DNA of 33,005 bases from Ruminiclostridium cellobioparum subsp. termitidis CT1112 (lineage in GTDB: Bacteria > Bacillota > Clostridia > Acetivibrionales > DSM-1351), in assembly GCF_000350485.1 (NCBI RefSeq), contig NZ_AORV01000014.1:1-33005 (forward strand). Direction: 5' to 3'. Positions within the stretch are counted from its first letter, which is position 1, and the number at the start of each line of letters is the position of its first letter. The translations under genes and the position numbers were made by a program. Below, piece by piece: positions 8,003 to 17,126 of the stretch. The notes beneath the pieces are model-generated. The model was not told the origin of the DNA and searched no databases. It was given only the letters and a program-made list of their open reading frames with translations.

Positions 8003-9913
8003 CTAATTGCCGTGGGACTCGCTTTGCCTTTGATTATTGCTGCGGTTCATCTGTTCCAGATGGATAAGCAGTACCGATATGTCGGCAGGTGAAACTCCCG
8101 TTATTCTTGAAGCCTGACCTATGGAATCAGGTTTTATCTGGGACAATTTTTGTCTGGCTTCAAGCCTCAAGCCCTGGATAAGCGAATAATCCATCTCCCG
8201 GGGAAGCTTGCGTCCTTCAAGCTTTTTATACTGTTCAACCTGCTGCATCTGACGCTTTATATAACCTTCATACTTAATTGCCACTTCCACCTGTTCCCGT
8301 ACCGATCTTGGCAGAACAGGAAGCTCCATAACCTCCGAAAGGCTTTCATAGCTGATCTCGGGCCTTCTTAAAAGTTCGGCCACGTTAATTCCGCTTTTAA
8401 TAGCAGTACTTTCCCTGCTTTCAAGGTATTTCAATACTTCCTCGCTTGGAGGAAGATAGCTGTTGTTCAGCCTGCCTATTTCCTTTTCTATAAGCTCTTT
8501 TTTCTCCTGGAATTTCAGGTACCTTTCCTCACTGATAAGACCGACTTTCCTGCCTAAAGGCGTCAGCCTCAGGTCGGCATTATCCTGTCTTAGCAGCAGG
8601 CGGTATTCCGCACGTGAAGTCATCATTCTGTAGGGTTCTTTTGTTCCCTTGGTGACCAGATCATCTATCAATACACCTATGTAGGCCTGGGACCTGTCCA
8701 GTATGAGGGGTTCTTTAGCATTAACTTTTTGAGCTGCATTTATTCCGGCAATAATACCCTGTGCCCCAGCTTCTTCATACCCTGAGCTTCCGTTTATCTG
8801 TCCCGCTGAAAACAAGCCTTCTATGTTTTTAAATTCAAGTGACAGTTTCAGCTGGGTTGCATCTATCCCATCATATTCGATGGCATATGCACTCCTCATC
8901 ACTTTCACATTCTCCAGCCCCGGAACAGTTTTCATAAATTCAATCTGGACATCCTCAGGAAGGCTGCTGGACATGCCCTGCAAATACATTTCCTCGGTTT
9001 CAAGACCCATTGGTTCCACAAATACCTGATGATTTTCCTTATCGGCGAACCTGACTATCTTATCCTCGATTGACGGGCAGTATCTGGGACCTATACCTGT
9101 GATATCTCCGCTGTATAGGGGTGAGCGGTGCAAATTCTTTTTTATAATTTCATGTGTATCTTTATTTGTATAGGTAAGCCAGCAGGAAACCTGCTCCTTT
9201 TCTATACTCTCGGTTTCAAATGAAAAGGGAATGATTGTATCATCTCCGGGCTGCTCTGTCATCTTGGAAAAATCCAGACTCCTTCTGTTGAGCCTGGCAG
9301 GCGTTCCGGTTTTAAATCTGAGCAGGGATATTCCCAACTCCTCAAGGCTTGCAGAAAGTTTATTGGCGGGGAAAATCCCGTCAGGGCCTCCGCTGTAGCT
9401 GACATCCCCTATAATGATCCTGCCCTGCAAGTAGGTACCGGTTGTCAACACGATTGCTTTGCAATGGAATATTGCACCGGTATGTGTTTTAATTCCGGTT
9501 ATTTTTGTTTTTGCTTCATCTGTCAGAAGCTCAACAACTTCAGCCTGTCTTATGTCAAGGTTCTCCTGCAGCTCCAATGTGTGTTTCATTTCCATCTGAT
9601 AGTGGCGTCGGTCAACCTGGGCGCGCAGGGAATATACCGCCGGTCCCTTGGAATTGTTCAATATCTTTGATTGGATGAAGGTCTTGTCGGTCGTCTTGCC
9701 CATCTGCCCGCCCAAAGCGTCTATTTCCCTTACCAGATGGCCTTTAGCCGTTCCTCCTATGTTTGGATTGCAGGGCATATTTGCCATACTGTCCAGATTT
9801 ATAGAAAATACAATGGTCTTGCAGCCCAGTCTTGCGGCGGCCAAAGCAGCTTCACAGCCTGCATGTCCGGCACCTACCACTATTACATCATAACTTCCAG
9901 CGAAATAATCCAT
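8003..9913 (-). CDS. mnmG: tRNA U34 carboxymethylaminomethyl-modifying enzyme MnmG (GidA)
   Basis: MnmG is an FAD enzyme that works with the GTPase MnmE to install the carboxymethylaminomethyl group on wobble uridine 34 of several tRNAs. The 636 residues start with the FAD-binding [12 protein letters not shown] (about 13-24), include the conserved [24 protein letters not shown] (one active cysteine in the CNPxIGG motif), [12 protein letters not shown] and RFKTGTPAR, and end in the helical tRNA/MnmE-binding domain. Length matches the family (about 625-640). The start is preceded by AGAAAGGAAG. It sits 67 bases after mnmE, the partner with which it forms the modifying complex. Confidence 0.97.
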   Translation of the reverse strand: MDYFAGSYDVIVVGAGHAGCEAALAAARLGCKTIVFSINLDSMANMPCNPNIGGTAKGHLVREIDALGGQMGKTTDKTFIQSKILNNSKGPAVYSLRAQVDRRHYQMEMKHTLELQENLDIRQAEVVELLTDEAKTKITGIKTHTGAIFHCKAIVLTTGTYLQGRIIIGDVSYSGGPDGIFPANKLSASLEELGISLLRFKTGTPARLNRRSLDFSKMTEQPGDDTIIPFSFETESIEKEQVSCWLTYTNKDTHEIIKKNLHRSPLYSGDITGIGPRYCPSIEDKIVRFADKENHQVFVEPMGLETEEMYLQGMSSSLPEDVQIEFMKTVPGLENVKVMRSAYAIEYDGIDATQLKLSLEFKNIEGLFSAGQINGSSGYEEAGAQGIIAGINAAQKVNAKEPLILDRSQAYIGVLIDDLVTKGTKEPYRMMTSRAEYRLLLRQDNADLRLTPLGRKVGLISEERYLKFQEKKELIEKEIGRLNNSYLPPSEEVLKYLESRESTAIKSGINVAELLRRPEISYESLSEVMELPVLPRSVREQVEVAIKYEGYIKRQMQQVEQYKKLEGRKLPREMDYSLIQGLRLEARQKLSQIKPDSIGQASRITGVSPADISVLLIHLEQMNRSNNQRQSESHGN

Positions 9914-9980
9914 CAGGATTCTTCCTTTCTACTCCTATTTATAACGAGTGACAGCTTGTGCATCACTCTGTTTTTTACTG

Positions 9981-11360
9981 CTATTTTCCTATGCAGAAAC
10001 GGCTGAAAATATTGTGCATGACAGCCTCATCAATGGATTCCCCTGTTATTTGTCCAATATATTCTGCTGAACTTTTTATGTCTATAGTGACCATATCCAG
10101 CGGCATACCCATATCAAATGAACCCAAAGCCTGGTCGACAGCATGAATTGACCTGTCCACCAAACTCTTGTGCCTTGCGTTGGTCAAAAGGACTTCTTCA
10201 TTTTTACTTATATCTCCCTTGAAAAACAGCTCGGAAATTTTGTCCTCCAGGCCCTCTATGCCTTCCTCATTTATTACTGATGCTTCAAGCACGATATCAG
10301 CCGAAAGCCGGCTTTTTATTTCATCTATCCCTGCTCTGTCCGCCAGATCGGTTTTATTTATGAGTATAAGACTTTTCCTTCCTCCGATGCTTTGTAATAT
10401 CTCCTCATCTTCCTCGAGAATTCCGGTGTCTGCGGCAATTACCATAACTATGAGGTCGGCAGCTTCAATTGCCCTGTATGCCTTATCCACACCTATTTTT
10501 TCAACAACATCCCGGGTATTTCTTATTCCGGCAGTGTCGGTAATTTTGGCAGGAATGCCTTTAATATTGACATACTCTTCAATGATGTCTCTTGTGGTAC
10601 CGGGGATATCGGTAACTATGGCACGGCTGCTGCCGGCAAGCTGATTGAGCAATGAGGATTTCCCCACATTGGGCTTTCCGGCTATGACTATGTTTATTCC
10701 TTCCCTGAGCAGCTTACCGCGGTCAAAGGTCTTTGCCAGGTCAGCAAGCTCAGCCCTTATCTGCTTCAGGCCTTCATAGACTTTTTCTCCTGTAATCTCC
10801 TCTATATCATGCTCAGGATAGTCCACTGTCACTTCTATGTGTGCAAGAAGTTCCACCAGATCTTCCCTTAAAAGCTTTAACTTATTTGACAGCCTGCCTT
10901 CAAGATGGCTTACCGCCGCCCTTGAACTCTCCACTGTCTTTGAGTTTATAAGATCGATTATGGCCTCAGCCTGGGATAAATCAATTCTGCCGTTTAAAAA
11001 TGCGCGCTTTGTAAACTCACCGGCTTCCGCGGGCCTGGCACCGTATTTGAACAGCAGTTCCATCACCCTGTTTATAACGACAATACCTCCGTGACAATGT
11101 ATTTCAACCACATCTTCACGTGTAAAAGTATTGGGCTTTTTCATCTTTAGAAGCAGCACTTCATCAATCATCTCTTTAGTTTCCGGGTCTGTGATTTTAC
11201 CATAGGATACAGTGTGTGAAGGAATATCCTCCATTGCCTTTGAGGAATTGAAAAGCTTTGCTGAAATATCAAAAGCCGATTCTCCGCTTACTCTTATTAC
11301 TCCTATACCACCGGTTCCATAGGGTGTGGACAGTGCTGCTATTGTATCTTCAAAATACAT
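9981..11360 (-). CDS. mnmE: tRNA modification GTPase MnmE (TrmE)
   Basis: MnmE is a dimeric, potassium-activated GTPase that, with MnmG, modifies U34 of tRNAs. The N-terminal folate-binding domain (DTIAALSTPYGTGGIGVIRVSG) is followed by a helical domain with an inserted G domain: P-loop GKPNVGKSS (about 228-236), DTAGI (about 275), NKTD, and the C-terminal CIGK whose cysteine is essential for modification. I chose the ATG at 11360 because GAGGAATGGAG lies 7-10 bases upstream; the in-frame ATG at 11378 has no ribosome binding site and would add six atypical residues. The 459-residue length fits the family. A strong hairpin separates it from jag. Confidence 0.96.
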   Translation of the reverse strand: MYFEDTIAALSTPYGTGGIGVIRVSGESAFDISAKLFNSSKAMEDIPSHTVSYGKITDPETKEMIDEVLLLKMKKPNTFTREDVVEIHCHGGIVVINRVMELLFKYGARPAEAGEFTKRAFLNGRIDLSQAEAIIDLINSKTVESSRAAVSHLEGRLSNKLKLLREDLVELLAHIEVTVDYPEHDIEEITGEKVYEGLKQIRAELADLAKTFDRGKLLREGINIVIAGKPNVGKSSLLNQLAGSSRAIVTDIPGTTRDIIEEYVNIKGIPAKITDTAGIRNTRDVVEKIGVDKAYRAIEAADLIVMVIAADTGILEEDEEILQSIGGRKSLILINKTDLADRAGIDEIKSRLSADIVLEASVINEEGIEGLEDKISELFFKGDISKNEEVLLTNARHKSLVDRSIHAVDQALGSFDMGMPLDMVTIDIKSSAEYIGQITGESIDEAVMHNIFSRFCIGK

Positions 11361-11400
11361 AGATACTCCATTCCTCATTTACTTTTGCAAATAACGCACA

Positions 11401-11437
11401 AAATGGTTCAAGGAATATAATACTCCTCAAACCATTT
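11401..11437 (-). terminator. 14-bp hairpin between jag and mnmE (processing or weak termination)
   Basis: On the minus strand 11437-11424 pairs with 11414-11401 over 14 pairs, two of them G-U, around a 9-nt loop. The T-run after it is short and interrupted (TTTTGTG), so full termination is uncertain; partial read-through or mRNA processing between jag and mnmE is as likely. It lies 15 bases after the jag stop. Confidence 0.5.
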
Positions 11438-11452
11438 CAAAGTAATGACCAA

Positions 11453-12082
11453 TTATTTTAAAGTTATAACAACTTTTCTTTTTGGTTCTTCACCTGTACT
11501 ATATGTTTCTACATATTTATGTCCCTGAAGAGTTGAATGAATTATTCTTCTCTCATACGGATTCATTGGTTCAAGAGTAACAGGTTTTTTATATTTAACA
11601 ACCTTGTCAGCCAATCTGTTTGCCAGCTTTATAAGGGTTTCTTCCCGTTTTTGTCTATAATTTTCAACATTCAGGATTACTCTCCTATAATCTTCATATC
11701 CCTTGTTTATTACAAGACTGGTAAGATATTGAAGAGAGTCCATTGTTTCTCCCCTGCGGCCGATAATTATACCTATATCATCACCATTTATATCAACTAC
11801 TATGCTCTCTTCGTCTTCATTTACCGAAATATCGGCTTCAACACCCATGTTGTTCAAAATAGTGTATAAAAAGTCTGATGCTATATCGCCGCGGCTGGTT
11901 TCCACTTCCTTAACTGATGCTCTGATCTTTGCAACTTTCGATCCGATAATACCGAAAATGCCTTTATTTCCTTCATCCAAAACCTCTATCTCGACATCTT
12001 CCTGAGACAGATTTAGCTCTGACAACGCTGCTGAAATGGCCTCTTGAACCGTTTTCCCTGTTTTTTCAATACTGTAAGCCAT
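11453..12082 (-). CDS. jag: RNA-binding protein Jag/KhpB (SpoIIIJ-associated)
   Basis: Jag (KhpB, EloR) is a cytoplasmic KH/R3H RNA-binding protein linked to cell elongation and to YidC in Firmicutes. The 209 residues show the Jag_N domain (about 1-55, with VEIEVLDEGNKGIFGIIGSKVAKIR), a KH domain carrying IIIGRRGETMDSLQYL, and a C-terminal R3H region with NPYERRIIHSTLQG. Length equals the B. subtilis protein. Its ATG overlaps the yidC stop by one base (TAATG), so the two are translationally coupled. The order rpmH-rnpA-yidD-yidC-jag is the standard Firmicute origin cluster. Confidence 0.95.
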   Translation of the reverse strand: MAYSIEKTGKTVQEAISAALSELNLSQEDVEIEVLDEGNKGIFGIIGSKVAKIRASVKEVETSRGDIASDFLYTILNNMGVEADISVNEDEESIVVDINGDDIGIIIGRRGETMDSLQYLTSLVINKGYEDYRRVILNVENYRQKREETLIKLANRLADKVVKYKKPVTLEPMNPYERRIIHSTLQGHKYVETYSTGEEPKRKVVITLK

Positions 12083-12924
12083 TATTTACTCTCTACCTCC
12101 TTCTTTTTAAGGACATATTTATTAACATAGTATTGCTGTCCAATTGCGAATATGTTACCAGCAATCCAATATAATGCTAGACCTGCAGGGAATTGGAATG
12201 AAAATATTAATGTCATTAATGGAGATATATACAACATGGTATTTCCCATTGGGTTAGTTGCCTTGTCAGTTGTTTTCGGCATTGACATGCGGGCTGTCAG
12301 AAAAGTAGTTCCAACGGCCAGAATGACCAAAACCAGCAGCCAGATTTTCATAGGATCGGAAGCAAGCTGATCAAAATGATATGTGGGTATTGAACCCAAG
12401 TTAATGCCTCCGTGACTCGGAAAAAACATATTCAGGTTTCCAACCTTGTCTCCCTGACCGTTTTTCATAAAATACGTTATAGTATTGATTTCTGAATAAG
12501 CACTGGCCACAGGTATGTTTGAGAGCTTTGCCAAATCTTCCAGCTGCGCAGTTGTAAATCCAAGCATATATTTCAAAGGCTTGGTTATAACCTGCCATAA
12601 TGTAAGCAGGATGGGCATTTGAATGAGCAAGGGCAAACATCCGCCGGCAGGATTTATTTTATGTTCCTGGTAGAGCTTCATAGTTTCTTCATTTAATTTT
12701 TGCTTATCATTGGAATATTTTCTCTGAAGTTCTTGCATTAACGGCTGAACTTTTTGCATTTCAGCACTTGATTTATACTGTTTCAAAGTAAGAGGAACCA
12801 ATGCGGCCCTTACGATAATAGTGAATATTATAATAGCAAGTCCATAATTTTGAAGAGCAACCGTATTATAAATCCAATAAAGGAATTGACCAAGCGGCTT
12901 AGCTATAAAATCTAAAAATCCCAT
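12082..12924 (-). CDS. yidC: Membrane protein insertase YidC
   Basis: YidC inserts and folds membrane proteins, alone or with SecYEG. The 280 residues contain the 60KD_IMP domain: a first core membrane segment with the conserved arginine in IIFTIIVRAALVPL (about 30-45), the cytoplasmic helical hairpin of charged residues (about 50-90), the conserved NPAGGCLPLLIQMPILLTLW segment, and two more membrane segments toward the C-terminus ending in a KKKEVESK basic tail. There is no lipoprotein signal at the N-terminus, unlike SpoIIIJ of Bacillus, which is common for clostridial YidC. Jag overlaps its stop codon, and yidD lies 31 bases upstream. Confidence 0.96.
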   Translation of the reverse strand: MGFLDFIAKPLGQFLYWIYNTVALQNYGLAIIIFTIIVRAALVPLTLKQYKSSAEMQKVQPLMQELQRKYSNDKQKLNEETMKLYQEHKINPAGGCLPLLIQMPILLTLWQVITKPLKYMLGFTTAQLEDLAKLSNIPVASAYSEINTITYFMKNGQGDKVGNLNMFFPSHGGINLGSIPTYHFDQLASDPMKIWLLVLVILAVGTTFLTARMSMPKTTDKATNPMGNTMLYISPLMTLIFSFQFPAGLALYWIAGNIFAIGQQYYVNKYVLKKKEVESK

Positions 12925-12955
12925 GTTTTTCTCCTATAACTCAAACGTAGTGTAT

Positions 12956-13171
12956 CTATTTCACAGGGTCAAACCCTCCTGGGTGGAAGGGGTGACACTT
13001 TAATATTCTCTTTATTGCCATATAACTGCCTTTTATACAGCCATATTTCATTATAGCTTCAATGGCATACTGTGAGCAAGTAGGATAAAACCTGCAAGTA
13101 GGCCTCATTTTAAGCGGTGATATAAACTTTTGATAAAACCTGATTAGTGAAATCAAAGCTCTTTTAAACAA
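12956..13171 (-). CDS. yidD: Membrane protein insertion efficiency factor YidD
   Basis: YidD is a small membrane-associated protein that assists YidC-dependent insertion. The 71 residues carry the family signature YQKFISPL...[17 protein letters not shown] (about 13-40) with three conserved cysteines counting the later one in [14 protein letters not shown] near the end. The start overlaps the last 19 bases of rnpA in another frame, a spacing often seen in this cluster and a sign of translational coupling. Confidence 0.96.
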   Translation of the reverse strand: MFKRALISLIRFYQKFISPLKMRPTCRFYPTCSQYAIEAIMKYGCIKGSYMAIKRILKCHPFHPGGFDPVK

Positions 13172-13518
13172 TCGTATTTCTCCTGATCAAAAACCTGCAG
13201 CTTTTTAAGCAGGTACTTAAATTCCTTTAGCAATGCTCCGTACTTTGGAACTGTTTGGTCTCCCCGTGCAGCAATAACTATATCAAATCCGTTTTTTATA
13301 AATTCTTCATAGTGTCGGTAGCTCTCGCGGATAAGTCTCTTTTTTTTATTTCTGACAACAGCTTTTCCAGCCTTCTTTGAAACTGAAATTCCAATTCTAT
13401 TTGAGGAAAATTTATTTGGAAGGACATATACGGTAATATGCCTTCCAACATAAAATGTTCCCTTATTAAATACTCTAGAAAATTCGTAATTTTTTTTCAA
13501 AGTAACAATTTTTCTCAT
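13153..13518 (-). CDS. rnpA: Ribonuclease P protein component
   Basis: RnpA binds the catalytic RNase P RNA and helps it remove 5' leaders from pre-tRNAs. The 121 residues show the central-cleft and RNR signature region [15 protein letters not shown] (about 54-68) and the aromatic N-terminal segment [10 protein letters not shown] that contacts the pre-tRNA leader. The start has AAGGTAG upstream. It lies 102 bases downstream of rpmH, past a hairpin that may attenuate transcription, which would keep RnpA well below ribosomal protein L34 in amount. Confidence 0.96.
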   Translation of the reverse strand: MRKIVTLKKNYEFSRVFNKGTFYVGRHITVYVLPNKFSSNRIGISVSKKAGKAVVRNKKKRLIRESYRHYEEFIKNGFDIVIAARGDQTVPKYGALLKEFKYLLKKLQVFDQEKYDCLKEL

Positions 13519-13595
13519 ACCATACTACCTTATTGTTTAGTTTGTATCGAGAATAGCAGGTGTGAGACGGAAGCAAGTTCCGAACGCACTTTTAA

Positions 13596-13621
13596 AGAAA
13601 AAGACCACATTTATGCGGTCT
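13596..13621 (-). terminator. Attenuating terminator between rpmH and rnpA
   Basis: On the minus strand AGACCGCA (13621-13614) pairs with TGTGGTCT (13609-13602) over eight pairs (one G-U) around a 4-nt loop, followed by TTTTTC (13601-13596). Its first base is the first-read end of the rpmH stop codon, so the hairpin starts within the terminator codon. rnpA has no separate clear promoter, so partial read-through is expected. Confidence 0.7.
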
Positions 13622-13755
13622 TATGCTGAAAGAACCTTTCTTCCTTTTAATCTGCGTCTTCTTAATACTTTTCTTCCGTTAGCAGTGCTCATTCTCTTTC
13701 TGAAGCCGTGTTCCTTTTTCGCATGTCTTCTTTTAGGTTGATATGTTCTTAACAT
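13621..13755 (-). CDS. rpmH: 50S ribosomal protein L34
   Basis: L34 is a small basic protein of the large ribosomal subunit. The 44 residues, beginning [18 protein letters not shown] and ending KGRKVLSA, match the family almost in full; about a third are Arg or Lys. The ATG at 13755 follows a GGGGGTG ribosome binding site by 5 bases; the longer frame reaching 13836 is only upstream leader. It is the first gene of the leftward origin cluster and has its own strong promoter (13825-13854). Confidence 0.97.
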   Translation of the reverse strand: MLRTYQPKRRHAKKEHGFRKRMSTANGRKVLRRRRLKGRKVLSA

Positions 13756-13824
13756 TAGTACACCCCCGTTCTGGTTTCCTTTATATAAACTTAAAAGTGT
13801 TTTTCTTTTAAAGACACCAAACCT

Positions 13825-13854
13825 ATTATATATCAATACTTTTTAAACTGTCAA
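13825..13854 (-). promoter_or_regulatory. rpmH promoter
   Basis: On the minus strand TTGACA (13854-13849) and TATAAT (13830-13825) are both perfect, with an 18-nt spacer. The transcript would have a leader of about 65 nt before the L34 start. Confidence 0.8.
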
Positions 13855-13969
13855 GGTCATTTGTAATCACAGTTTTTTGTTAATTTTTTAGTTTTAAACT
13901 TTTAAAAATCAATATATGGTGAATTCAATTTTTCATTTTCAATATCTTGTTACTATAATTATTATTTAC

Positions 13970-14113
13970 TTGACAGCCTGTGGATATATCTCAATAAAAA
14001 AATATTTTTTGTGGATATCTATGCTTTTTCGTATTGAATTTTCCACAAAACTCTGATATATTTAATAATACTTGTTGATAACCTGTGTTTATTAACATTC
14101 TGGATGTTAATAA
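13970..14113. other. Upstream half of oriC: DnaA-box cluster before dnaA
   Basis: Four DnaA boxes with a single mismatch to TTATCCACA lie at 13979-13987 and 14010-14018 (both TGTGGATAT), 14039-14047 (TTTTCCACA) and 14073-14081 (TGTTGATAA). A TTGACA at 13970-13975 just before the first box could be the -35 of a DnaA-autoregulated promoter, but the matching -10 (AATAAA region near 13993) is poor. A perfect 10-bp inverted repeat follows (14089-14098 with 14104-14113). Confidence 0.75.
14089..14113. repeat. 10-bp palindrome with 5-nt centre in the dnaA upstream region
   Basis: TTATTAACAT (14089-14098) and ATGTTAATAA (14104-14113) are exact reverse complements around TCTGG. There is no T-run, so it is not a terminator. 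It lies right after the DnaA boxes and may be a regulator-binding site. Confidence 0.6.
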
Positions 14114-14418
14114 CTTTTGATCTTTAAATGTATTAATTGCTCCAACTTTACTAAAGATTAATCACAAAAATGTATTACATAGGATGAAAAACGATAATAT
14201 CTAAAGGAATCAGTTACAAAATATCTGCAATAGTCTATAAATCAGGGTTAGCAATACTGATCTCCTATATACACTCAATATGTGTATATTTATTATGGTT
14301 TTTATTTTTTTGTTTTGAAATATATCTACAGCTTCAAAAAGCATTCAGTGTGCTATGTTGGCTATGAAAAATACGCTTGATAAATTACTTAACGAATAAC
14401 CAAGGTGGGCGAAATAAC
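14114..14418. other. AT-rich dnaA leader
   Basis: About 300 bases without a gene. It holds one further inverted repeat, ATATACAC (14267-14274) with GTGTATAT (14282-14289), followed by a T-rich stretch to about 14320. No DnaA box or clear promoter is seen, so dnaA probably has a long untranslated leader or a promoter too degenerate to call. Confidence 0.45.
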
Positions 14419-15741
14419 ATGAACGTGCAACTAAATGATGTATGGAATCGGACATTGGAATTATTAAAAGTTGAAATGACGGAAATCAGTTTTAATACTT
14501 GGATATTGACCATAGAACCTATGGCTATAGATTCAAGTACTATTACTTTAGGGGTTCCTGCGGATTTTCAAAAGGGAATTTTAGAATCCAGATATTCCTA
14601 TCTTATAAAGAATGCACTGAGACAAATAACCCACAAGGATTACAATATATATTTTTCAACACCATCTCAGACACCTGTGAGACCTGCTGCTCAGGAGTAT
14701 ACCGAAGATACCTCCGGTTTGCTGTTGAATCCTAAATATACATTTGATACATTTGTAATAGGAAACGGAAACAGGTTTGCACATGCTGCTTCATTAGCTG
14801 TTTCAGAAGCTCCGGCAAAAGCGTACAATCCGCTTTTTCTATATGGAGGAGTTGGTCTCGGCAAGACTCACCTTATGCATGCCATCGGACATTTTGTTTT
14901 AAGTCAGAACCCTGCATTGAAAGTTTTATATGTTTCCTCCGAGAAATTTACAAATGAATTGATCAATGCAATAAAAGATGACAAAAACGAAGAGTTCAGA
15001 TACAAATACAGAAACATAGATGTACTTCTAATAGATGACATTCAGTTTATCGGAGGTAAGGAAAGAACTCAGGAGGAATTCTTCCATACATTTAATGCTT
15101 TGTATGAAGCCAACAAACAGATCATCATCTCCAGTGATAAACCTCCGAAAGACATCACTACTCTTGAGGAGAGGCTCAGATCCAGATTTGAATGGGGATT
15201 AATTGCGGATATTGCTCCTCCGGATCTGGAAACCAGGATTGCAATCCTCAGAAAGAAAGCCCAGCTGGAGAACCTGGATGTACCCGATGATGTAATGGTA
15301 TTCATTGCCGACAAGGTGGCTTCCAATATCCGTGAGCTTGAAGGTGCAATGAATAGGGTTATTGCATATTCCACGCTTACTGAAAACCAGATAAATGTTG
15401 ATATGGCTATTGAAGCTTTGAAGGATATGTTCAATAACAGTAAAGCGGTTATTATAAACTCAAAAACCATTCAGGAAGCCGTATCCCGTTACTTTCATCT
15501 TAAGACCGAAGAACTTAAATCAAAGAGAAGATCCAGGGACGTCTCATTTCCGAGACAGATTGCAATGTACCTTTGCCGTGAAATGACTGACATGTCTCTG
15601 CCAAAGGTTGGAGATGAATTTGGCGGCCGTGACCATACCACGGTAATTCATGCGTGTGAAAAAATAAATCAGGACATGGCCAACAGTGCCGAACTGAGAA
15701 GAACCATCGAAGATATAAAAAAGAATATAGTTGGGGGTTAA
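14419..15741 (+). CDS. dnaA: Chromosomal replication initiator DnaA
   Basis: DnaA binds DnaA boxes at oriC, forms an ATP-dependent filament, opens the duplex and loads the replicative helicase; it is also a transcription factor. The 440 residues show domain I (1-80, [13 protein letters not shown]...FNTWI), a short linker, AAA+ domain III with Walker [10 protein letters not shown] (143-151) and Walker [10 protein letters not shown] (202-210), and domain IV with the DnaA-box-binding signature [15 protein letters not shown] near 400-420. The ATG at 14419 has AAGGTGGG 10 bases upstream; an upstream in-frame TTG at 14377 has none. DnaA boxes flank the gene on both sides, as in a bipartite Firmicute origin. 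Confidence 0.98.
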   Translation: MNVQLNDVWNRTLELLKVEMTEISFNTWILTIEPMAIDSSTITLGVPADFQKGILESRYSYLIKNALRQITHKDYNIYFSTPSQTPVRPAAQEYTEDTSGLLLNPKYTFDTFVIGNGNRFAHAASLAVSEAPAKAYNPLFLYGGVGLGKTHLMHAIGHFVLSQNPALKVLYVSSEKFTNELINAIKDDKNEEFRYKYRNIDVLLIDDIQFIGGKERTQEEFFHTFNALYEANKQIIISSDKPPKDITTLEERLRSRFEWGLIADIAPPDLETRIAILRKKAQLENLDVPDDVMVFIADKVASNIRELEGAMNRVIAYSTLTENQINVDMAIEALKDMFNNSKAVIINSKTIQEAVSRYFHLKTEELKSKRRSRDVSFPRQIAMYLCREMTDMSLPKVGDEFGGRDHTTVIHACEKINQDMANSAELRRTIEDIKKNIVGG

Positions 15742-15987
15742 ATCTTTTTATTCCAAACTTTATTCACAGTTTTTGTTGATTTGGTGATTAAAGTTTGTGT
15801 ATAACTTAGAGTTTTGGATAACTTTATTATTTTGTTAATAAATCAGTACAGATATTCAACAGATTATCAACAGAACCAAACACTTGACCTCACTGATTTT
15901 CAAAAGTTATTCACAGTTTTAACAGCCCTTACTACTATTATTACTGCTTTAATATCTTTTAATATATTTATAAATACGGAGGTACCC
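15742..15987. other. Downstream half of oriC: DnaA boxes and DnaA-trio unwinding element
   Basis: Five near-consensus DnaA boxes lie at 15760-15768 (TTATTCACA), 15796-15804 (TGTGTATAA), 15813-15821 (TTTGGATAA), 15864-15872 (TTATCAACA) and 15907-15915 (TTATTCACA). Sixteen bases past the last box, after a small GC-rich patch, comes CTACTATTATTA (15932-15943), whose complement reads as consecutive 3'-GAT/AAT trios, matching the DnaA-trio single-strand-binding element described in B. subtilis. A very AT-rich stretch (15949-15976) then runs to dnaN. This is the most probable site of duplex opening. Confidence 0.8.
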
Positions 15988-17088
15988 ATGAAAATAATTT
16001 GCTCTAAGGAAAATTTACTGAACGGTATTAACATAGTACAAAAAGCGGTTTCAACAAAAACCACATTACCTATACTTGAAGGTATACTGTTAAATGCAGA
16101 TGAGAAATTCAAACTTACAGGCAATGACCTTGAAATAGGAATCGAATGTTTTGTTGAAGCAGATATCAGAGAAACAGGTTCCATAGTTATCAACTCAAAA
16201 ATTTTTGGCGATATTGTAAGGCGATTGCCAGACTCAGAAGTACTTATCGAAGTTAAAGAAAATAATCTCGTAATTGTAGAATGTGAAAATTCTCATTTTG
16301 AAATAAAAGGTATTAATCCAAACGGATATCCTGCTTTACCCAATGTTGACAAAGAGAATGTTTTAACTTTGACACAAGGCAAATTAAAGGATATGATCAG
16401 ACAAACAGTCTTTGCAGTTGGTACTGACGAAAACAGACCTGTTCTGACCGGATCGCTCATTGAAGTTAAGGACAAGGAACTGGTAGTTGTTTCCATAGAT
16501 GGTTTCAGACTTGCGTTGCGGAGAAAAATTCTGGAAGGTGATGTTAATGATTTCAGTGTCATCGTTCCGGGTAAAACTCTGAATGAAATATCTAAAATAC
16601 TTCAAGCAGGTGAGGAAGAAGTTTATATTTATAACTCAAACAATCAGATAGTGTTTGATGCCCAGTCCTGGAGAATAGTCTCAAGACTCATAGAAGGAAA
16701 ATTCCTGAATTACAACAGCTTGTTAAACAAGGAATTTGAGACAAGGGTAATAATAAATATAAAAGAATTTCAATCCAGCCTTGAGAGAGCTTCACTTATA
16801 TCCATGAATGACAAGAACAGTCCTGTAAAACTTTCCATAGGCAATGATAGGATAGTTATTACTTCAAATGCTGAACTGGGAGCTGTACGTGAGGAGATAA
16901 AAGTTGACATTGAAGGGAATAATCTTGAAATAGGATATAATCCTACATTTTTGATTGATGCCTTAAAGGCAATTGATGAAGACAGAGCTGCGATATATTT
17001 TATTACAACTAACGCACCATGTACCTTAAGACCTGTTGTTGAAAATAATAATGATTTTGCATATCTGGTTCAAGCTGTAAGGATATAA
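15988..17088 (+). CDS. dnaN: DNA polymerase III sliding clamp (beta subunit)
   Basis: DnaN forms a dimeric ring around DNA that tethers replicative polymerase and other enzymes. The 366 residues begin MKIICSKENLLNGINIVQKAV and show the three-fold clamp repeats, including TTLPILEGILL (about 25-35), the ENRPVLTGSLIEVKD segment opening the second domain, and the C-terminal family ending YLVQAVRI. The ATG at 15988 follows ACGGAGGTACC; a longer frame to 15814 would translate the origin DnaA boxes and is rejected. It follows dnaA by 246 bases, the standard order. Confidence 0.97.
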   Translation: MKIICSKENLLNGINIVQKAVSTKTTLPILEGILLNADEKFKLTGNDLEIGIECFVEADIRETGSIVINSKIFGDIVRRLPDSEVLIEVKENNLVIVECENSHFEIKGINPNGYPALPNVDKENVLTLTQGKLKDMIRQTVFAVGTDENRPVLTGSLIEVKDKELVVVSIDGFRLALRRKILEGDVNDFSVIVPGKTLNEISKILQAGEEEVYIYNSNNQIVFDAQSWRIVSRLIEGKFLNYNSLLNKEFETRVIINIKEFQSSLERASLISMNDKNSPVKLSIGNDRIVITSNAELGAVREEIKVDIEGNNLEIGYNPTFLIDALKAIDEDRAAIYFITTNAPCTLRPVVENNNDFAYLVQAVRI

Positions 17089-17126
17089 TTACTTGTAACC
17101 CGCTAAGGGTGCAGGTTGGAGGGTTT

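Noticed and set aside
15814-15987. N-terminal extension of DnaN
   Set aside because: It would translate origin DnaA boxes and the trio element; the internal ATG at 15988 has a strong ribosome binding site and gives the family N-terminus.
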